Under the pieces are notes generated by a model, which did no database searches, had not been told where the DNA came from, and saw nothing but the letters and a program-made list of their open reading frames with translations. Both the position numbers and the translations under genes were made by a program. From positions 1 through 64,000 of the forward strand of contig CACZJU010000008.1 of the NCBI GenBank assembly GCA_902781515.1: 64,000 bases of DNA, in the 5' to 3' direction. Positions 60,985-64,000 of the stretch are shown in pieces; position 1 is the first letter of the stretch; the number at the start of each line of letters is the position of its first letter. The DNA comes from an uncultured Bacteroidales bacterium (GTDB lineage: Bacteria; Bacteroidota; Bacteroidia; Bacteroidales; Bacteroidaceae).

Positions 60985-62220
60985 TTACTTCGAAGCAATC
61001 TCACGAATGAGCATACCAGGATAGAAATCGCCGCCGCTTACCTTCTTGAAGGTAGTCATACCCAGTGTGGCACCCGCAGCACCTTCCTCGACAGCCATAA
61101 AGCGGTTGTCCCAGATGAGGTTGTTGACGGGTTGGATAACACCCACACGCTTGTAGGTTCGTTTACCAGTGGCTGGGTCTTCGTTGATTTCCAGTACCTC
61201 GAAGCGACTGTTCTTCTGCACACCCTCCTTCATGCCTATTTGGGCTGTTATGGGTTCAGAGCTGAGCAGAGGTACTTTCACGCGGAAAGCCTCAACCTCA
61301 TGACCAAGGTCGGCAATGTTTTCATCGATGGCACGTGTACAAGCCTTCAGCACCATCACCTGCGGCTGGTCCTCGTTGACACCCATGAACGATGTTTCGT
61401 TGCCCTTACTCTCCACCTTACCTGCGAACTTCAACTTGTAGCTGCCTCGTCCGTTCTCGAAAGCCTGACGCTTTGCCTCGTCTGGCTCACCTGTATAGTG
61501 GTTCTGATAGAAGTTGGCAGCAGAAGCCTCATCCCATACCAACTGATAGAGGAAAGTATTGATTTTCACCTTGAAGCCCTTGATACTTTCTATCATGTTG
61601 GCAAGATTATCGAAAGTGTTGTTCATGTTGACACCAGTGAAAGCACCTAAGGCAGCACCGAATCCCTTCAAAAAGCCTGCTGCAACCTTCGATTTCTGCG
61701 ACTTATCGATATAGCGGATATCGTTGACAAGCACGAAGGTATTGCCGATAAGGTCCTCACCGGCATCTTCGAGAAGAGCCTGTGCACGCTGACTACGGGC
61801 AGCCATTTCCTTATCAAACTCCGAAGCGTTGTAGAGTCCGCGTTCCTTCACCAGTTCCACATCGCACTGTCCTGTGAAGGCATCGCGATTGAACCACTTT
61901 GCTACCAGTCGACTGGCAATATTGTTATTGTTGAGGAAGTCAGTAATAGCCTTGTTCTCCTGATCCGAACCAGCACCCTTCAGTTTCTTTTCCATATCGA
62001 TAACCTTCACGCTCAGGTTATGATCGTTGTACTTATCGGGCACTTCCATATCCATGAATGCTTCCTTAATCTCGTCGGCATACTTCTGTTCTGTGTGGTT
62101 CACCAATACAGAATACAGTGAACTACGACGGTAATCAGTTGCTTTATTATCCTCTTGTGCATTTGCAGTTGAAGCTATGAGGCCAAATGCAACCGCTAAT
62201 AATATCTTGTTGTTTTTCAT
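60985..62220 (-). CDS. Exported protein of unknown function
   Basis: A 411-residue protein with a signal peptide (to STANA-Q). It is mainly helical in the first third with repeated NNNN runs; the middle has FVLVNDIRYIDKSQKSKVAAGFLKG followed by a small glycine-rich hydrophobic stretch (FGAALGAFTG). The last third is beta-rich (EGVQKNSRFEVLEI, KRVGVIQPV). Such proteins are found in gut Bacteroidetes but carry no known function. 26 bp downstream of the WG-repeat gene. Confidence 0.7.
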   Translation of the reverse strand: MKNNKILLAVAFGLIASTANAQEDNKATDYRRSSLYSVLVNHTEQKYADEIKEAFMDMEVPDKYNDHNLSVKVIDMEKKLKGAGSDQENKAITDFLNNNNIASRLVAKWFNRDAFTGQCDVELVKERGLYNASEFDKEMAARSQRAQALLEDAGEDLIGNTFVLVNDIRYIDKSQKSKVAAGFLKGFGAALGAFTGVNMNNTFDNLANMIESIKGFKVKINTFLYQLVWDEASAANFYQNHYTGEPDEAKRQAFENGRGSYKLKFAGKVESKGNETSFMGVNEDQPQVMVLKACTRAIDENIADLGHEVEAFRVKVPLLSSEPITAQIGMKEGVQKNSRFEVLEINEDPATGKRTYKRVGVIQPVNNLIWDNRFMAVEEGAAGATLGMTTFKKVSGGDFYPGMLIREIASK

Positions 62221-62246
62221 AACAATGTCTGTTTAGATGGTTAGCA

Positions 62247-63962
62247 TTAAAAGTCCCAATTACTCTCGTCTATTTTTGAATCCATAGGATAGTGACGGTT
62301 GCGAATAGAGAGGTACAGCAACAGATTCTTTGTTTCGCTCTTAGTGAGTGGACGTTTTCCGTGCTTCTTTATCTCGTTGCGTACGAAATCTATGCGATAA
62401 GTTGGAATGGGCACAGAAACAAGTTCGTTACCCTCGTCGTCAATGACAATTCCAAAGTTCTCGGTATTGACACTCTTTCCGTTGTCGAGTGCACGATACA
62501 CGCTGTTGTCGGTAATCTTCATGTTATCCGGACGCACCCATGCCATTCCTTCAACAAAGCCTCCTCCGGCTCTGTATCCCTTGGTCACCTCCTTCTTCTG
62601 TTCTGTATTGAACACATACCACAATTTGTCGCTCTTCTTCACATAGAGAGCCTTTGCGTTAGGAACAACAACGCTGGTGATGTCCTCGTATTCCGTTGGC
62701 ACAATCTCCTGTTCGTCGAGTGTGTGCATACCCCACTTGCCGTTCTTCTTCACAGGCACCCATCCGTATCTAGAATCGTTCACCTTGTCGTATTCAAACG
62801 GAATCTTCACATTGTTATTCTTGTCAATCATTCCCCACATTCCATCCTTTTTGACGGAAATGTACTCAAAGTCAGTACCTTTGTTGTTACGTGGGAAGAA
62901 CACTTCGGTATAGTTGGTGCCTTCGAGCATAGGCTTGCCGTCTGTGTCGAAGAACTCGCACACACCGTCGGTTCTCCAGGCACACCACATATTGCATGTG
63001 GTACCTTTTGCAAGAGTTTTGTATCCACCATGCACCTTGTTCATGTTCTTGTCAACGAAGTTCCACACACCATTCTGTGCTACTGCAGCCACAGACTCCA
63101 TGAAGTCCGTAGCAACGGTGTAGTTGTTGACGTTGGTCACCAACTTTGTCTTCACCTGATTTGCAAGGTTTATGTATCCTACTTCGAAGTTTGTTTTCTT
63201 AGAGTAGTTGTAATAGCGAGCCATACCGTTGTGGGGCAGGAATACGAACTGAGCCATCTTGGGCTTTATCACGATGTTGCCCTTCTCATCCAGCACACCG
63301 GCATTAAGCGTACTCCATCCCTTCGAGTCGTAACCAACGTACTTACAATCGCTCTTCAGGGTATCGCCCATGTTGTAAATGCGTCGTTCCAACTGTATGC
63401 CCGTACCAACGGTGTTGGGAACAACGACTTGAGTGAACTCATAGAATCCCTTCCACTTGGCTTCTATAGCCACAGTTCCGTCGGCATTCAGAACACCGTA
63501 CTTAGCACCCAGCAGATAGCTTTTGCCCTTCTGCTGCTGGTTGGGAGTGGGTTTGCCACCAATAGCCAACAGAGCCTTACCGTAGCAGTTGAACTCGCTG
63601 ATGTAGCTGTACTGAGCCTTCAGCAGTTCCTTTCCTTTACCATCCAGAATACCGCATTTCTTGCCCGACTTCACTCTGTATAGGTCATGCTTGGCATCAT
63701 AGGTCAGTTCTTCCCATTTCACTGGCACTACCTCAGTACCTGTCTTATCCACCAAGCCAAACTTATCGCCTTTCATAACACGACCAAGTCCGTTCACGAA
63801 GTCGAAGGCCGCATCGTATTTGCACTGAACCACAATGGCTCCCGATGCATCTACATATCCTGCCTTGCCTTTCTCGTCGAACTTTATGCTCAATTCCTGA
63901 GCAAAAAGCGAACCTGTCACACCAAGAAAGCATGACAGGAATAATATTGCTTGCTTATTCAT
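62247..63962 (-). CDS. Exported WG-repeat protein
   Basis: A 571-residue protein: signal peptide (to GSLFA-Q) followed by tandem repeats of about 30-50 residues with the WG-repeat core (KFGLVDKTGTEVVPVKWEEL, KYGVLNADGTVAIEAKW, MWGMIDKNNNVKIPFEYD, KWGMHTLDEQEIVPTEYED). At least six repeats can be counted. WG-repeat proteins are probably protein- or ligand-binding scaffolds on the cell surface or in the periplasm. First gene of the four-gene secreted cluster. Start at MNKQ; a Met two codons upstream is also possible. The last 32 bases of the window hold its upstream region. Confidence 0.85.
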   Translation of the reverse strand: MNKQAILFLSCFLGVTGSLFAQELSIKFDEKGKAGYVDASGAIVVQCKYDAAFDFVNGLGRVMKGDKFGLVDKTGTEVVPVKWEELTYDAKHDLYRVKSGKKCGILDGKGKELLKAQYSYISEFNCYGKALLAIGGKPTPNQQQKGKSYLLGAKYGVLNADGTVAIEAKWKGFYEFTQVVVPNTVGTGIQLERRIYNMGDTLKSDCKYVGYDSKGWSTLNAGVLDEKGNIVIKPKMAQFVFLPHNGMARYYNYSKKTNFEVGYINLANQVKTKLVTNVNNYTVATDFMESVAAVAQNGVWNFVDKNMNKVHGGYKTLAKGTTCNMWCAWRTDGVCEFFDTDGKPMLEGTNYTEVFFPRNNKGTDFEYISVKKDGMWGMIDKNNNVKIPFEYDKVNDSRYGWVPVKKNGKWGMHTLDEQEIVPTEYEDITSVVVPNAKALYVKKSDKLWYVFNTEQKKEVTKGYRAGGGFVEGMAWVRPDNMKITDNSVYRALDNGKSVNTENFGIVIDDEGNELVSVPIPTYRIDFVRNEIKKHGKRPLTKSETKNLLLYLSIRNRHYPMDSKIDESNWDF

Positions 63963-64000
63963 ACACATAAGATATTAACGGACAAACATCAGGTTCGTTG

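Overview
The window looks like a chromosomal segment from a Bacteroidales bacterium, most likely Prevotella or a close relative. The main evidence is the promoter style: many genes are preceded by a TANNTTTG -7 element, several with a TTTG-like -33 element 19-20 bp upstream, and Shine-Dalgarno sequences are weak. The gene content agrees: a trpBEGDCFA operon behind a leader peptide with three Trp codons, a type II xylose isomerase, meso-diaminopimelate dehydrogenase, succinyl-CoA:acetate CoA-transferase, DUF3098, a serine-type sulfatase and many secreted or lipoprotein products. All functional calls come from reading motifs; no database was searched.

Layout. 1-3.2 kb is a decayed accessory patch: a hipB antitoxin with an internally deleted hipA, metallophosphoesterase and WYL-regulator fragments, and a DUF4143 ATPase lying between two 126-bp copies of the 3' half of a tRNA-Met plus its terminator. 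3.3-6.3 kb holds xylose catabolism (xylA, xylB) with a 7-bp satellite between the genes. 6.3-15.1 kb holds ribF, a large secreted GH2 beta-galactosidase, a CitMHS-type antiporter, a NahK-like sugar kinase and an OmpA-like protein. 15.3-22.6 kb is a forward cluster: GNAT-like protein, parE, coaD, S41 protease, ybeY, sulfatase. 22.8-33.4 kb holds panE, then a hemerythrin/LuxR regulator divergent from a redox and metal locus: porin, imelysin lipoprotein, di-haem lipoprotein, second porin, cytochrome c lipoprotein, Rid-fold protein and a fused ResB/CcsA haem ligase. 33.4-40.1 kb is the trp operon on the minus strand. 40.2-49.8 kb is minus-strand housekeeping: comM, folK, queA, truB, uppP, DUF3098, ftsX, CoA-transferase, pyrH, birA, an esterase. 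49.8-53.1 kb holds Nudix, vsr, an acidic orphan, an HNH nuclease and an Abi/HEPN protein. 53.1-54.0 kb is non-coding and full of short palindromes. 54-59 kb holds alanine dehydrogenase, an inositol-phosphatase-like enzyme, TatD, a C1 peptidase and ddh. 59-64 kb holds four co-oriented secreted proteins, the largest with WG repeats.

Two things stand out. First, short tandem repeats of 7-8 bp units, in many unrelated sequences, are scattered through gaps and inside genes. They encode the hydrophobic core of several signal peptides (S41 protease, sulfatase, porin, cytochrome lipoprotein) and form in-frame insertions in BirA, Vsr, TatD and CcsBA. Because 7 and 8 are not multiples of 3, gain or loss of one unit would shift the frame, so these could act as switches. 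Second, the 24-33 kb locus combines an apparent iron or oxygen sensor, two porins, an imelysin, two c-type cytochromes and their own haem-attachment protein, and so looks like a self-contained cell-surface redox or metal system.
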